Shown here in pieces: positions 1 through 7,908 of a stretch of 23,195 nt of DNA. Both the position numbers and the translations under genes were made by a program. The stretch is from Collinsella sp. (GTDB taxonomy: Bacteria; Actinomycetota; Coriobacteriia; Coriobacteriales; Coriobacteriaceae). The notes below the pieces were generated by a model. It did not search any database and was not told the origin of the DNA. It saw only the letters and a list, made by a program, of their open reading frames with translations. The stretch covers positions 1 through 23,195 of the forward strand of contig DXMG01000034.1 of assembly GCA_019414325.1 (NCBI GenBank), written 5' to 3'. The first letter of the stretch is position 1. Each line of letters begins with the position of its first letter.

Positions 1-30
1 TCCCCGCGTACGTGCCATCTGAGTAACCGA

Positions 31-38
31 GGGGAGGG
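31..38 (+). promoter_or_regulatory. Ribosome binding site of mraZ
   Basis: A strong purine-rich Shine-Dalgarno sequence (GGGGAGGG) lies five bases before the ATG at 44. It also sits at a usable distance from a second in-frame ATG at 50, so the exact first residue is uncertain by two codons. The window starts only 43 bases upstream, so the cluster promoter and the MraZ operator repeats expected there cannot be seen. Confidence 0.6.
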
Positions 39-43
39 CGCAC

Positions 44-478
44 ATGGGAATGACTGGTGCATACGAGCGCAATCTCGATGCAAAAGGTCGTCTGTCCCTG
101 CCTGCACCCCTTCGCGAGGAACTTGGAGAGCACGTTCGCGTGTTCAAAGCCCTGGATGTCGATGCTCTGTACGTGTTCTCTGCCGAGGCCTTCGATAAGT
201 GGGTCGAAGGACTCTTCGCGGGTCGTGAGGGCCACGAGGGTTTTAACCCGCGTGACATTAATGACCAGAAGCTCATGAGGGCGATCAACAAGCGCACCAC
301 GTCGATGGACGTGGACAGCGCCGGTCGTATCGGTCTTTCCGAGTCTCTCCGCAAGCAGGCGAACCTCGACCGCGAGGTCACGGTTGTGGGCAACTACGAC
401 CACCTTGAGGTTTGGGATCGCGCCGCGGCCGATGAGGACGATGACGATGAGGCCCTGCTGGACCTCTTCTTCTCGTAA
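44..478 (+). CDS. mraZ: MraZ, transcriptional regulator of the dcw cluster
   Basis: MraZ is a DNA-binding protein of the AbrB-like swapped-hairpin fold that binds repeats upstream of its own gene and regulates the division and cell wall cluster. The 144-residue length is normal. Two tandem MraZ repeats are visible: the first begins with the family signature LDAKGRLSLP near residues 12-21, and the second carries DSAGRIGL and ends in a YDHLEVW motif. The tail is strongly acidic (a DEDDDDE run) and ends in LLDLFFS. It is the first gene of the cluster, and rsmH begins a few dozen bases after its stop, as in most bacteria. Family assignment is secure; its regulatory sites are outside the window. 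Confidence 0.96.
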   Translation: MGMTGAYERNLDAKGRLSLPAPLREELGEHVRVFKALDVDALYVFSAEAFDKWVEGLFAGREGHEGFNPRDINDQKLMRAINKRTTSMDVDSAGRIGLSESLRKQANLDREVTVVGNYDHLEVWDRAAADEDDDDEALLDLFFS

Positions 479-513
479 GGGCAAGGCACGGGTAACGGAT
501 GGAGCGTGGGATC

Positions 514-1464
514 TTGACACAAGAATATCGGCATGAACCTGTCATGCTCGGCGAAGTGCTTGAGTCGCTGCGGCTAAAGAGCGGCTCCGTTGTCTGCGAT
601 TGCACCCTTGGCGGTGCCGGCCATTCGGTAAAGATGGCCGCGCAGGTGGGGGAGACGGGCCTTTTGCTCGGCGTCGATCAGGACGACATGGCCCTCGAGG
701 CCGCTGGCGCCCGTCTGGACCGCGAGGTTCCCGGCGTTCCGCACCAGCTGCTGAAGGGCAACTTCGGCGACTTGGACGAGCTGCTTTGCTCGGCCGAGGT
801 GCCCGGGGTCGATGGCTTCCTGTTCGATTTGGGCGTTTCGTCACCGCAACTCGATATCCCTGGCAGGGGCTTTTCGTATAACGAGGACGCCCCATTGGAC
901 ATGCGGATGGATCCGGGTAATAACACCTTAAACGCAGCTGAGGTCATCAACACCTATAACGAACACGACCTCGCCCGGATTCTACGCGTCTACGGCGAAG
1001 AGAAGTTCGCCTCGCAGATTGCGCGCGAGATCGTGCGCCGCCGCGAGCAAGAACCGATCGAAACCACCGGCCAATTTGTCGAGATCATCAAGGCGGGTAT
1101 CCCAGCTGCCGCTCGTCGGCATGGTGGACACCCGGCCAAGAAAAGTTTCCAGGCCATTCGCATCGAGGTCAATCACGAGCTCGATGTGCTCGAACGAGGG
1201 CTTGATGCCGCCACCAGGTGGCTCAACCCGGGCGGACGTATCTGCGTCATTTCGTATCACTCGCTCGAGGACCGTATCGTAAAGAACCACTTTAAGGAGA
1301 TGAGCCAGGGGTGCACGTGTCCGCCGGAGATTCCGGTGTGCGTGTGCGGCAACGTGCCGATACTCAAGGTCATCACCCGCAAACCCCTGGTTGCCCAGCC
1401 TGATGAAGTTGAGCGCAACCCTCGGGCGAGATCAGCCAAAATCCGCGTGGCGCAGCGTCTGTAG
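514..1464 (+). CDS. rsmH: RsmH, 16S rRNA (cytosine-1402-N4)-methyltransferase
   Basis: This SAM-dependent enzyme (old name MraW) methylates N4 of C1402 in the ribosomal P site. The SAM-binding loop is seen as CTLGGAGHS, followed by GVDQDD. The C-terminal half has the Cys-rich CTCPPEIPVCVCG segment and a conserved NPRARSAKIR ending. I chose the TTG at 514: GGAG at 501-504 is nine bases upstream, and the resulting MTQEYRHEPVML aligns with the usual family N-terminus (Met, a few residues, then Y-K/R-H). An in-frame ATG at 499 would add five residues and has a poorer ribosome site. With the TTG the protein is 316 residues, normal for the family. Confidence 0.95.
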   Translation: MTQEYRHEPVMLGEVLESLRLKSGSVVCDCTLGGAGHSVKMAAQVGETGLLLGVDQDDMALEAAGARLDREVPGVPHQLLKGNFGDLDELLCSAEVPGVDGFLFDLGVSSPQLDIPGRGFSYNEDAPLDMRMDPGNNTLNAAEVINTYNEHDLARILRVYGEEKFASQIAREIVRRREQEPIETTGQFVEIIKAGIPAAARRHGGHPAKKSFQAIRIEVNHELDVLERGLDAATRWLNPGGRICVISYHSLEDRIVKNHFKEMSQGCTCPPEIPVCVCGNVPILKVITRKPLVAQPDEVERNPRARSAKIRVAQRL

Positions 1465-1554
1465 GCGCGACCGCGCGATATTGGACCTCCCGCTCGCACC
1501 ATAAACGAAGCTTAAACACACTACCAACGTACTCGGGATGGGAGGCGGCATATC

Positions 1555-2025
1555 ATGGGCTACAACACTTCAAACGCAGCACTCGCCTATGATATGAACG
1601 CCATGCCCGCCTATCGTGAGACGCCGCAGGCCCCCGTTGCTCCCCGTGAGCAGCGCACGCCGCGCTTTGATGTCTACACGGGCGCGGGCCGTCAGGCAAA
1701 CCAGGCGGTAAGCCCGGTTTTCATGAGCGTTCTTAAAACGTTTTGCATCATTGCGGCTATCTTCATGACGATCGGCGTCGCCCGCGTGGCGCTCGCCGGC
1801 GTTACGGCCCAGGTGCTCAACAGCAACGCCGAGCTTACCAACACGCTCGAAAAAGCGACCGATGAGAGCTCCGACCTGGAGGTCATGCATTCGGTCTATG
1901 GCGCCGACACGCGCATTCGCGACCTTGCGGGCGCTTATGGCATGGTGGAGCCCAGCGAGAGCGTTACACTTGACTTTTCGCAGGATGCAGCCGCGGGCGC
2001 CAACGCGACCGCGACCGCTCAGTAG
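1555..2025 (+). CDS. ftsL: FtsL-like septum formation protein
   Basis: This is a 156-residue single-pass membrane protein in the position where ftsL always lies, between rsmH and ftsI. Residues 1-56 form a cytoplasmic tail. A hydrophobic segment follows at about 57-80 (containing FCIIAAIFMTIGVA), then an extracytoplasmic region rich in Asn, Glu, Leu and Ser that should form the short coiled coil through which FtsL joins FtsQ and FtsB. The end is Ala/Thr-rich and low in complexity. FtsL proteins diverge strongly, so the call rests on topology, size and position rather than motifs. GGGAGG a few bases before the ATG supports the start. It may combine FtsL and FtsB-like roles, which the sequence cannot settle. 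Confidence 0.85.
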   Translation: MGYNTSNAALAYDMNAMPAYRETPQAPVAPREQRTPRFDVYTGAGRQANQAVSPVFMSVLKTFCIIAAIFMTIGVARVALAGVTAQVLNSNAELTNTLEKATDESSDLEVMHSVYGADTRIRDLAGAYGMVEPSESVTLDFSQDAAAGANATATAQ

Positions 2026-2042
2026 CAAGACGGTAGCTGAGT

Positions 2043-3908
2043 ATGACAAATGACTATCGCCGCGGTTCCGATGGGGGCCGCGGTTCTGGACGTCCCTCGT
2101 CGCGGGGACGTTCTGGTTATCAAGGAACGGGTCGGCAATCTTACAACGCCGGGCGGTCCCGTGGCAACGACCCGGCGTCGCGACTTCGCGGCTCGGGTGG
2201 CCCTCAAGTGCATAACACCAGGTCGCGCAAGAGTTCGTCGACCGAATGGCTCACGGGCACGCCGCTGCCTCGCCGCAAAGCCGTCATGGGCTTCATTGGG
2301 CTTGGCTTGGGCTTGGGCGTCTTTCGCCTTGCCGACTATCAAATTGTCGAAGCCGATAAACTGCGCGAGCGTGCCGATGCGCGTCGCCTGCTTGCGCAGA
2401 CCCTCTATGCCAAACGTGGCACCATCTACGACCGCAACGGTAACGTGCTGGCGTCGTCGGTCGAATGTCGCAACATCGCCGTGAACCCGCAGCTTGTCGA
2501 GGACGTTGACAAGACGGTGTCGGCGCTGGTCAAGGCAACTGGAATCGATAAAAAGACCTGCCGCAAGCTCGTCGAGTCCGATGGAACCTGGGTGTATATC
2601 AAGCGCCAGGTGGACGAAGACGATGCTGTGGCGCTGGAGAAGAAGAACCTGCCCGGCGTGCTTTTTGAGCAGGCCATGAAGCGCGTATATCCATACGGCA
2701 ATCTGGCATCGCAGGTGCTGGGTGTAGTGAATGTAGACAACGACGGCTTGACTGGTCTCGAAAAGCAATACAACAAGCTTCTGACCGGCACGAACGGTTC
2801 TCTCGTACGCGAGCGCGCGAGGGACGGCAGCTATATCGCGGGCGGTGCCTATAAAAAGGTGGCTGCGGTCGACGGCGTTGATATCGTGACGACGCTCGAC
2901 GTCAATATCCAGCGTGCGGCCGAGGATGCCCTGGCAGAGGCTGTCGAGAAGACAAAGGCCAAGAACGGCTCGGCGCTGGTCACCGATCCTACGACAGGCG
3001 AGATCTTGGCAGCCTGCTCGTATCCGACCTACGACCAGACCAATTTGGAAAACGCCAAGACCGAGGATATGAACCTGCGCCTGGTTACCGACGCCTACGA
3101 GCCCGGCTCGGTCTTTAAGACACTCGTGGCGGGCGCCGGCTTCGACTTGGGCGTCGTGCGGTCGAGTACGTCGTTTGAGGTGCCGGCGAGCATCAAGGTG
3201 GGCGACGATACCGTCACCGATGCCGACAAGCGCGACTACGCCATGACCATGGATGTGCGCGAGATGATGCGCCGTTCGTCCAACGTGGGATTTGTCCTGG
3301 TGGGGCGCAAGATCGGTGCCGACGACTTTGCCGCCTATGTGGACAAGTGGGGCATCGGTCACAGCTCGGGTGTCGATTTTCCGGGCGAGAGCCTGGGCAT
3401 CGTCAAGGAGCGTGACCAGTATGACGGCGCCACGCTGGGCTCGATGAGCTTTGGACAGGCGCTGTCTGTCTCGCCGATTGAGATCGCACGTGCCGTGGGC
3501 GGCATCGCCAACGGCGGCGTGATGATGACCCCGCACTTCTATAAGTCCAGCAAAGGTGACGAGAAGGACTGGGGCGAAGGCGAGCGCGCGATTTCGGAGG
3601 ATGCCGCATCCCAGGTGACATCGTGCATGCAGACGGTCGTGTCGGAGGGAACGGGCGTTGGCGGCGCGGTTGACGGCTATGACGTGGCGGGTAAGACCGG
3701 TACGGCCGAACGTGCCGACGAGAACGGCGGCTACCTCAAGGAGAACTACATGTCGTCCTTTATGGGCTTTGCACCGGCACAATCGCCCAGGGTGCTGTGC
3801 TATATCACGCTCGACGGAACGCCGAGCGGCTCAGATGCCGCTGCGGTTCCGTTCCAGTTCATTATGGCCAACGCGCTCGACGTGCTGGGTATCCCGCACA
3901 CGAAGTAG
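2043..3908 (+). CDS. ftsI: FtsI / PBP2-type septal peptidoglycan transpeptidase
   Basis: This class B penicillin-binding protein cross-links septal peptidoglycan and pairs with the glycosyltransferase FtsW. The 621 residues divide into a Gly/Arg/Ser-rich cytoplasmic tail (1 to about 78), one membrane anchor (about 79-98), a dimerisation or pedestal domain (about 115-290) and a transpeptidase domain (about 310-600). The three active-site motifs are present: S356-x-x-K359 (in EPGSVFKT), S412-S-N414 and K551-T-G553. There is no PASTA domain; the protein ends soon after the catalytic fold. The gene starts 17 bases after ftsL with only a weak ribosome site, suggesting coupling to ftsL. No murE follows, unlike in many actinobacterial clusters. 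Confidence 0.96.
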   Translation: MTNDYRRGSDGGRGSGRPSSRGRSGYQGTGRQSYNAGRSRGNDPASRLRGSGGPQVHNTRSRKSSSTEWLTGTPLPRRKAVMGFIGLGLGLGVFRLADYQIVEADKLRERADARRLLAQTLYAKRGTIYDRNGNVLASSVECRNIAVNPQLVEDVDKTVSALVKATGIDKKTCRKLVESDGTWVYIKRQVDEDDAVALEKKNLPGVLFEQAMKRVYPYGNLASQVLGVVNVDNDGLTGLEKQYNKLLTGTNGSLVRERARDGSYIAGGAYKKVAAVDGVDIVTTLDVNIQRAAEDALAEAVEKTKAKNGSALVTDPTTGEILAACSYPTYDQTNLENAKTEDMNLRLVTDAYEPGSVFKTLVAGAGFDLGVVRSSTSFEVPASIKVGDDTVTDADKRDYAMTMDVREMMRRSSNVGFVLVGRKIGADDFAAYVDKWGIGHSSGVDFPGESLGIVKERDQYDGATLGSMSFGQALSVSPIEIARAVGGIANGGVMMTPHFYKSSKGDEKDWGEGERAISEDAASQVTSCMQTVVSEGTGVGGAVDGYDVAGKTGTAERADENGGYLKENYMSSFMGFAPAQSPRVLCYITLDGTPSGSDAAAVPFQFIMANALDVLGIPHTK

Positions 3909-4035
3909 GGGGTTACAATCTTTGGGGCGTGGTTTGTTGTCCCATATGAGGGGTGTTCACATGCCCTGCACCACGCATACGCGGCGCTGGGATACAATAC
4001 GCCGATAGCATTATTAGGTTTACAGGGGAGCTGCA
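3909..4035 (+). promoter_or_regulatory. ftsI-murF intergenic gap with a possible promoter
   Basis: This 127-base gap is one of the few sizeable breaks in the first half of the cluster. A TACAAT hexamer at 3993-3998 could be a -10 element about 40 bases before murF; a second TACAAT lies at 3914-3919. No convincing -35 hexamer stands at 16-18 bases from either. A strong ribosome site (AGGGGAG, 4024-4030) precedes murF. No terminator hairpin is seen, so read-through from ftsI is also possible. Confidence 0.3.
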
Positions 4036-5460
4036 ATGATAGAGATCACCGTCAACAACCTCGCGGCCGCAACAGGGGCCCGAACCGTGACGGGAGAAGC
4101 CGATCGGGTATGCCGCGGGTGCGTTATCGACTCGCGCCAGGTCGAGGAAGGGACGATTTTCGTCGCCTTTCCCGGTGAAAACGTCGACGGCAATGATTTT
4201 GCTTCCCGTGCCGTCCAGTCGGGTGCCGGCGCCGTCGTGATGACGCGTGAGCCCGAGGCCGAGCTGGTCTCGCTGGCGCAGGACAAGGGCTGTGCCATCT
4301 TGCTGACCGATGATCCCGAGGAGTTTCTGCTGCGTTTGGCGCATGCGTATCGCCTGGAGCTTGGCTGCCTGGTCGTTGGCATTACCGGTTCCATCGGCAA
4401 GACGACGACCAAGGACGTGCTCGCCGCTGTGCTCGCCAAGCGCTATCGTGTCTGGGCCACCAAGGGCAATTTCAATAACCTGATCGGCATGCCGCTCACG
4501 GTGCTTTCCGCTCCGGCCGATACCGAGGTTCTGGTGCTCGAGATGGGCATGAACCATTTCCACGAGATCGAGCGCCTGTCCCAGTCCGCCAATCCCAACC
4601 TTGCCATCGTGAGCAAGATCGGCACCTCTCATATCGGCATTTTGGGCAGCCGCGAGAACATCGCCCGCGCTAAGGCCGAGATTGTACAGGGCATGTGCGC
4701 CGCCGGCGACTATTTGCCGCTGCTGGTTTTGGGCGGCGAGGACGACTTTACGCCGTTCATTCGCGACACGTTCGCCCAACCTGCTGGTATCGACGTGATG
4801 CTGGCCGGCGTCTCGGACGATGATGAGGTCCGTGCCCGCGACGTTCGCGTTGATGACGAAGGCCGTCCGGTCTTTACGCTCGATTTTGGCCAGGGTGAGA
4901 CGATCGATACCATGCTTGCCATCCCCGGCGTGCAGTCCGTTCCTAATGCCGTTAAGGCCGCCGCGGTTGCCTATCGCCTGGGCGTGACGCCCGAGCAGAT
5001 CGATGCTGCCTTTAGGGGTCTCACGATCACCGGACACCGCCAGGAGATCAAGCGCGCCAAGAGCGGTGCACGCGTCATCGATGACTCCTATAACGCCAGT
5101 GCCGAATCCATGGCTGCTGGCCTCGATCTGCTGTGCTCGCTTTCGTGCACGGGGTCTCGCATGGCGATCCTGGGCGAGATGGGCGAGATGGGCGATGAGG
5201 CTCCTCGCATGCATGAGCTCGTGGGCGCCTATGCCGCCGCCAAGAAGCTCGACATGCTGGCGTGCGTGGGTGGTGAGCTGGCCCAGCTTATGGCCGATGC
5301 CGCACGCATGATGGGCATGGACGAGGACCGCATCCAGGTGTTCTCCGATTATCAGCAGGTGCTCGACCGCATGGGCGGCGCGCTTGAAAAACATGATGTT
5401 GTACTGGTCAAGGGTTCCCGCTTTGTTGAGCTCGACCGCTTTGTGGAAGGTGTGTGCTAG
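4036..5460 (+). CDS. murF: MurF, UDP-MurNAc-tripeptide--D-alanyl-D-alanine ligase
   Basis: This cytoplasmic ATP-dependent ligase adds D-Ala-D-Ala to the UDP-MurNAc tripeptide, the last soluble step of muropeptide synthesis. The 474 residues match the Mur ligase family: an N-terminal UDP-binding domain containing the DSRQVEEGTIFVAFPG signature, a central ATPase domain with the P-loop TGSIGKTTTK (Lys122), the downstream FNNLIGMPLT and EMGMNHFHEI motifs typical of MurF, and a C-terminal domain with DDSYNAS. The start is secure because AGGGGAG is five bases upstream. It is followed after three bases by mraY. MurF rather than MurE is clear from the NNLIGMPLT and MGMNHF segments. Confidence 0.96.
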   Translation: MIEITVNNLAAATGARTVTGEADRVCRGCVIDSRQVEEGTIFVAFPGENVDGNDFASRAVQSGAGAVVMTREPEAELVSLAQDKGCAILLTDDPEEFLLRLAHAYRLELGCLVVGITGSIGKTTTKDVLAAVLAKRYRVWATKGNFNNLIGMPLTVLSAPADTEVLVLEMGMNHFHEIERLSQSANPNLAIVSKIGTSHIGILGSRENIARAKAEIVQGMCAAGDYLPLLVLGGEDDFTPFIRDTFAQPAGIDVMLAGVSDDDEVRARDVRVDDEGRPVFTLDFGQGETIDTMLAIPGVQSVPNAVKAAAVAYRLGVTPEQIDAAFRGLTITGHRQEIKRAKSGARVIDDSYNASAESMAAGLDLLCSLSCTGSRMAILGEMGEMGDEAPRMHELVGAYAAAKKLDMLACVGGELAQLMADAARMMGMDEDRIQVFSDYQQVLDRMGGALEKHDVVLVKGSRFVELDRFVEGVC

Positions 5461-5463
5461 CCC

Positions 5464-6483
5464 ATGTTCGGCAATCCCTCGTATCCAACGTATCAGGCTT
5501 TTTTGGGGCTTGGCATCGCCGCAGCCATTGCGCTGCTGCTCATGCCGTGGTGGATCAAGCTGCTCAAGGTCGAGGGTATCGGCCAGCAGGTTCGTGCCGA
5601 CGGCCCCAAGCGTCATTTGGTTAAGCAGGGAACGCCCACCATGGGTGGCGTTGTCATCCTCGTCGCGATCTCGCTGACCTGCCTGCTGATGGGCAAGCTC
5701 ACCACCGAGCTCGTACTCGTACTGCTCGCCACGCTGGCGACCGGCGTGCTGGGCCTGATCGACGACCTGACCTCCGTTACGCATGGGCGCTCGCTCGGTC
5801 TGACGCCTCATGCCAAGATGATCGGCCTAACCATTATCTGTGTCACCTTTACGGTACTTGCCGTCAACTGGTGCGGCGGCGCCCCCGAGATTCGTTTTCC
5901 CGGTGGGTTGACGATCGACCTTGGCGTGCTTTCGACCACCATCTGCGGCTATTCGTTCCCGTGGCTCTATATTGTCTTTTGCTGGCTGATGATTGCCGGT
6001 CTTTCTAATGCCGTGAACCTGACCGATGGCCTTGACGGTCTTGCTGGCGGCACCTCCATGATTGCCATGCTCGCCATGGCTGCCATGGCGTTTTTGCACG
6101 GAGACGTGAACCTGTCCATCTTCTGTACCGCGTGTGCCGGTGCCTGCTTGGGCTTTCTGTGGTTCAACTGCTATCCGGCGAGCATCTTTATGGGCGATAC
6201 CGGCTCGCTTGCTCTGGGCGCCGCGTTTGCCTGCACGTCCATCATGACCAACACCGAGGTCGTCTCCCTCATCATCGGCGGCCTGTTTATCGTTGAGACC
6301 CTGTCGGTCATGATTCAGGTTGTCTACTTCCATTTTACGCACAAGCGCGTCTTCCTTATGGCGCCCATCCATCATCATTTCGAAAAGAAGGGCTGGGCCG
6401 AGACCAAGGTCGTCATCCGTTTTTGGATTATCGCTGCGGCCTTTGGTGCCGTTGGCCTTGCTCTGTTCTTCCAGTTGGGATAG
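5464..6483 (+). CDS. mraY: MraY, phospho-MurNAc-pentapeptide transferase
   Basis: This integral membrane enzyme moves phospho-MurNAc-pentapeptide from UDP to undecaprenyl phosphate, making lipid I. The 339 residues contain about ten hydrophobic helices. Catalytic signatures are all visible: the DD pair at 100-101 (in GLIDDLTS), NLTDGLDGL beginning at Asn185, MGDTGS with Asp245, and the cytoplasmic APIHHHFE triad at His303-305. It begins three bases after the murF stop and ends nine bases before murD, so it is within one transcript. GGAAGG just before the murF stop can serve as ribosome site. Confidence 0.97.
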   Translation: MFGNPSYPTYQAFLGLGIAAAIALLLMPWWIKLLKVEGIGQQVRADGPKRHLVKQGTPTMGGVVILVAISLTCLLMGKLTTELVLVLLATLATGVLGLIDDLTSVTHGRSLGLTPHAKMIGLTIICVTFTVLAVNWCGGAPEIRFPGGLTIDLGVLSTTICGYSFPWLYIVFCWLMIAGLSNAVNLTDGLDGLAGGTSMIAMLAMAAMAFLHGDVNLSIFCTACAGACLGFLWFNCYPASIFMGDTGSLALGAAFACTSIMTNTEVVSLIIGGLFIVETLSVMIQVVYFHFTHKRVFLMAPIHHHFEKKGWAETKVVIRFWIIAAAFGAVGLALFFQLG

Positions 6484-6492
6484 TGGTCTTTC

Positions 6493-7899
6493 ATGCCTCT
6501 TGCTGATGTCTTTAGCCTGCTCGTTTTGGGTCAGGGCAAATCCGGTCTCGATGTCGCCCGCTGGGCGCTGGCACATCCCGAGCGCGTAAGCACCGTTACC
6601 GTGTATGGCGGCGGCACCTCTGAGCCCAATGACGCCACGCGTGCGCTCGAGGCTGCTGGTGCGTCGTTTGTCTATGGGACCGAACAGGTCGAGGGCGCCT
6701 ATGACGTATGCGTGACGTGCCCGGGCATCTCGGAGTTCTCGGGCTTCTTTAAGGCCGGGCGCGAACATGCCGCTCAGATTATGGGTGAGCCAGAGTTTGC
6801 CTATCGCCTGTCGCCCGATAACTGGATTGCCATCACGGGCACCAACGGTAAGACGACCACCACGTCGCTGACTGATTATCTGCTCAAGGCTGCCGGCGAG
6901 GCCAGCGTAGCTGTCGGCAACATCGGTGAGCCGCCTATCAACGAGATTGACGGCCGAGCCCACAACGAGTGGTTTGTGGCTGAGCTCTCGAGCTATCAGA
7001 TTGCTACGACCACCGAGCTCCACCCTCGCGTGGCAGTGCTGCTCAACATCACTCCCGACCACTTGGGCTGGCATAAGAGCCATAAGAACTATGCGCTTGC
7101 CAAGATCAAGCTGTTTGACAATATGGTCGATGACGATCTGGTGGTTGTCGACGTCGAAGACGCCGGCATTCACGAGTTCGATGAGTACATCTATACGCCG
7201 GGTCGCCGCATCTGCAAGGTCGCTTTTGACGAGCCCGAGGGTGCAGACGCCGCCTTTGTGCGCGACGGCAAAATGGTCGTGCGCCTGAAGGGCGTCGAGA
7301 CTCAGCTTGTCGCCACGTCCGAGCTCAAGATCTCGGGCCACCACAATGTCATCAATGCCTTATGTGCCGCCACGGCTGCTCTGGCCGTCGGTGCCGATGT
7401 CGATGGTGTCCGCCGCGGTCTGGCCTCGTTCCAGCCGCTCGAGCATCGCGTGGAGCCGTGCGGCGAGATTGACGGTGTGCGCTACGTCAACGATTCCAAG
7501 GCGACCAACACCGACGCGGTCGAGAAGGCACTGACGGCATTTCCCGATGACGACGTGATCTTGCTGCTCGGCGGCCACGATAAGGGCACGCCGCTCACGG
7601 ACTTCGCGCGCGTTGTTATGGATAACGTGCGCTCGGTCGTCTGCTTTGGCGATGCGCGCGAGCGCTTCACCGCCGCTATGGACGAGGCCGATGTCGATGG
7701 CGATGTGGATATCGCCCAGGCGGATGACCTACGCGATGCCGTGGACGTTGCCCGTTCGCTGTCGAGCCGTGGCGACGTGATCTTACTTTCTCCTGCCTGC
7801 TCTTCGTTCGATGAGTTCTCGGGCTATGAGGAGCGCGGCCGCGTGTTTAAGGACTATGTGGCCCAGCTTGCCGCTGCGGCGAAATCGCAAATGGAATAG
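6493..7899 (+). CDS. murD: MurD, UDP-MurNAc-L-alanine--D-glutamate ligase
   Basis: MurD adds D-glutamate to UDP-MurNAc-L-Ala in the cytoplasm. The 468-residue protein begins with the Rossmann-like LGQGKSGLDVARWAL stretch that binds the uridine nucleotide, then has the ATPase P-loop ITGTNGKTTT (Lys120), the HNEWFVAELSSYQ segment, NITPDHLGWH and the C-terminal VNDSKATN and LLGGHDKG motifs characteristic of MurD. Out of biochemical order, it lies after mraY, which is the usual cluster arrangement. The ribosome site is weak, so translation probably depends on coupling with mraY. Confidence 0.96.
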   Translation: MPLADVFSLLVLGQGKSGLDVARWALAHPERVSTVTVYGGGTSEPNDATRALEAAGASFVYGTEQVEGAYDVCVTCPGISEFSGFFKAGREHAAQIMGEPEFAYRLSPDNWIAITGTNGKTTTTSLTDYLLKAAGEASVAVGNIGEPPINEIDGRAHNEWFVAELSSYQIATTTELHPRVAVLLNITPDHLGWHKSHKNYALAKIKLFDNMVDDDLVVVDVEDAGIHEFDEYIYTPGRRICKVAFDEPEGADAAFVRDGKMVVRLKGVETQLVATSELKISGHHNVINALCAATAALAVGADVDGVRRGLASFQPLEHRVEPCGEIDGVRYVNDSKATNTDAVEKALTAFPDDDVILLLGGHDKGTPLTDFARVVMDNVRSVVCFGDARERFTAAMDEADVDGDVDIAQADDLRDAVDVARSLSSRGDVILLSPACSSFDEFSGYEERGRVFKDYVAQLAAAAKSQME

Positions 7900-7908
7900 G
7901 GGTTGCCG

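Noticed and set aside
514..542. TTGACA (514-519) as a -35 promoter element
   Set aside because: No -10-like hexamer stands 16-18 bases downstream; the match is explained by the TTG start codon and the following Thr codon of rsmH.
1465..1554. Regulatory element in the rsmH-ftsL gap
   Set aside because: The 90 bases show only a good ribosome site before ftsL; no hairpin with T-tract or paired promoter hexamers could be supported.
2019..3782. 587-codon open frame on the minus strand across ftsI
   Set aside because: It mirrors a gene with clear penicillin-binding motifs, is rich in His/Arg/Ala as expected of antisense GC-rich DNA, and has no recognisable domain. Open antisense frames are common where third codon positions are GC-rich.
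3913..5811. 632-codon open frame on the minus strand across murF and mraY
   Set aside because: It lies opposite two certain genes, lacks any domain, and its composition is typical of a shadow frame.
5827..7344. 505-codon open frame on the minus strand across mraY and murD
   Set aside because: Same reasons: shadow of conserved genes with no motif or supporting ribosome site.
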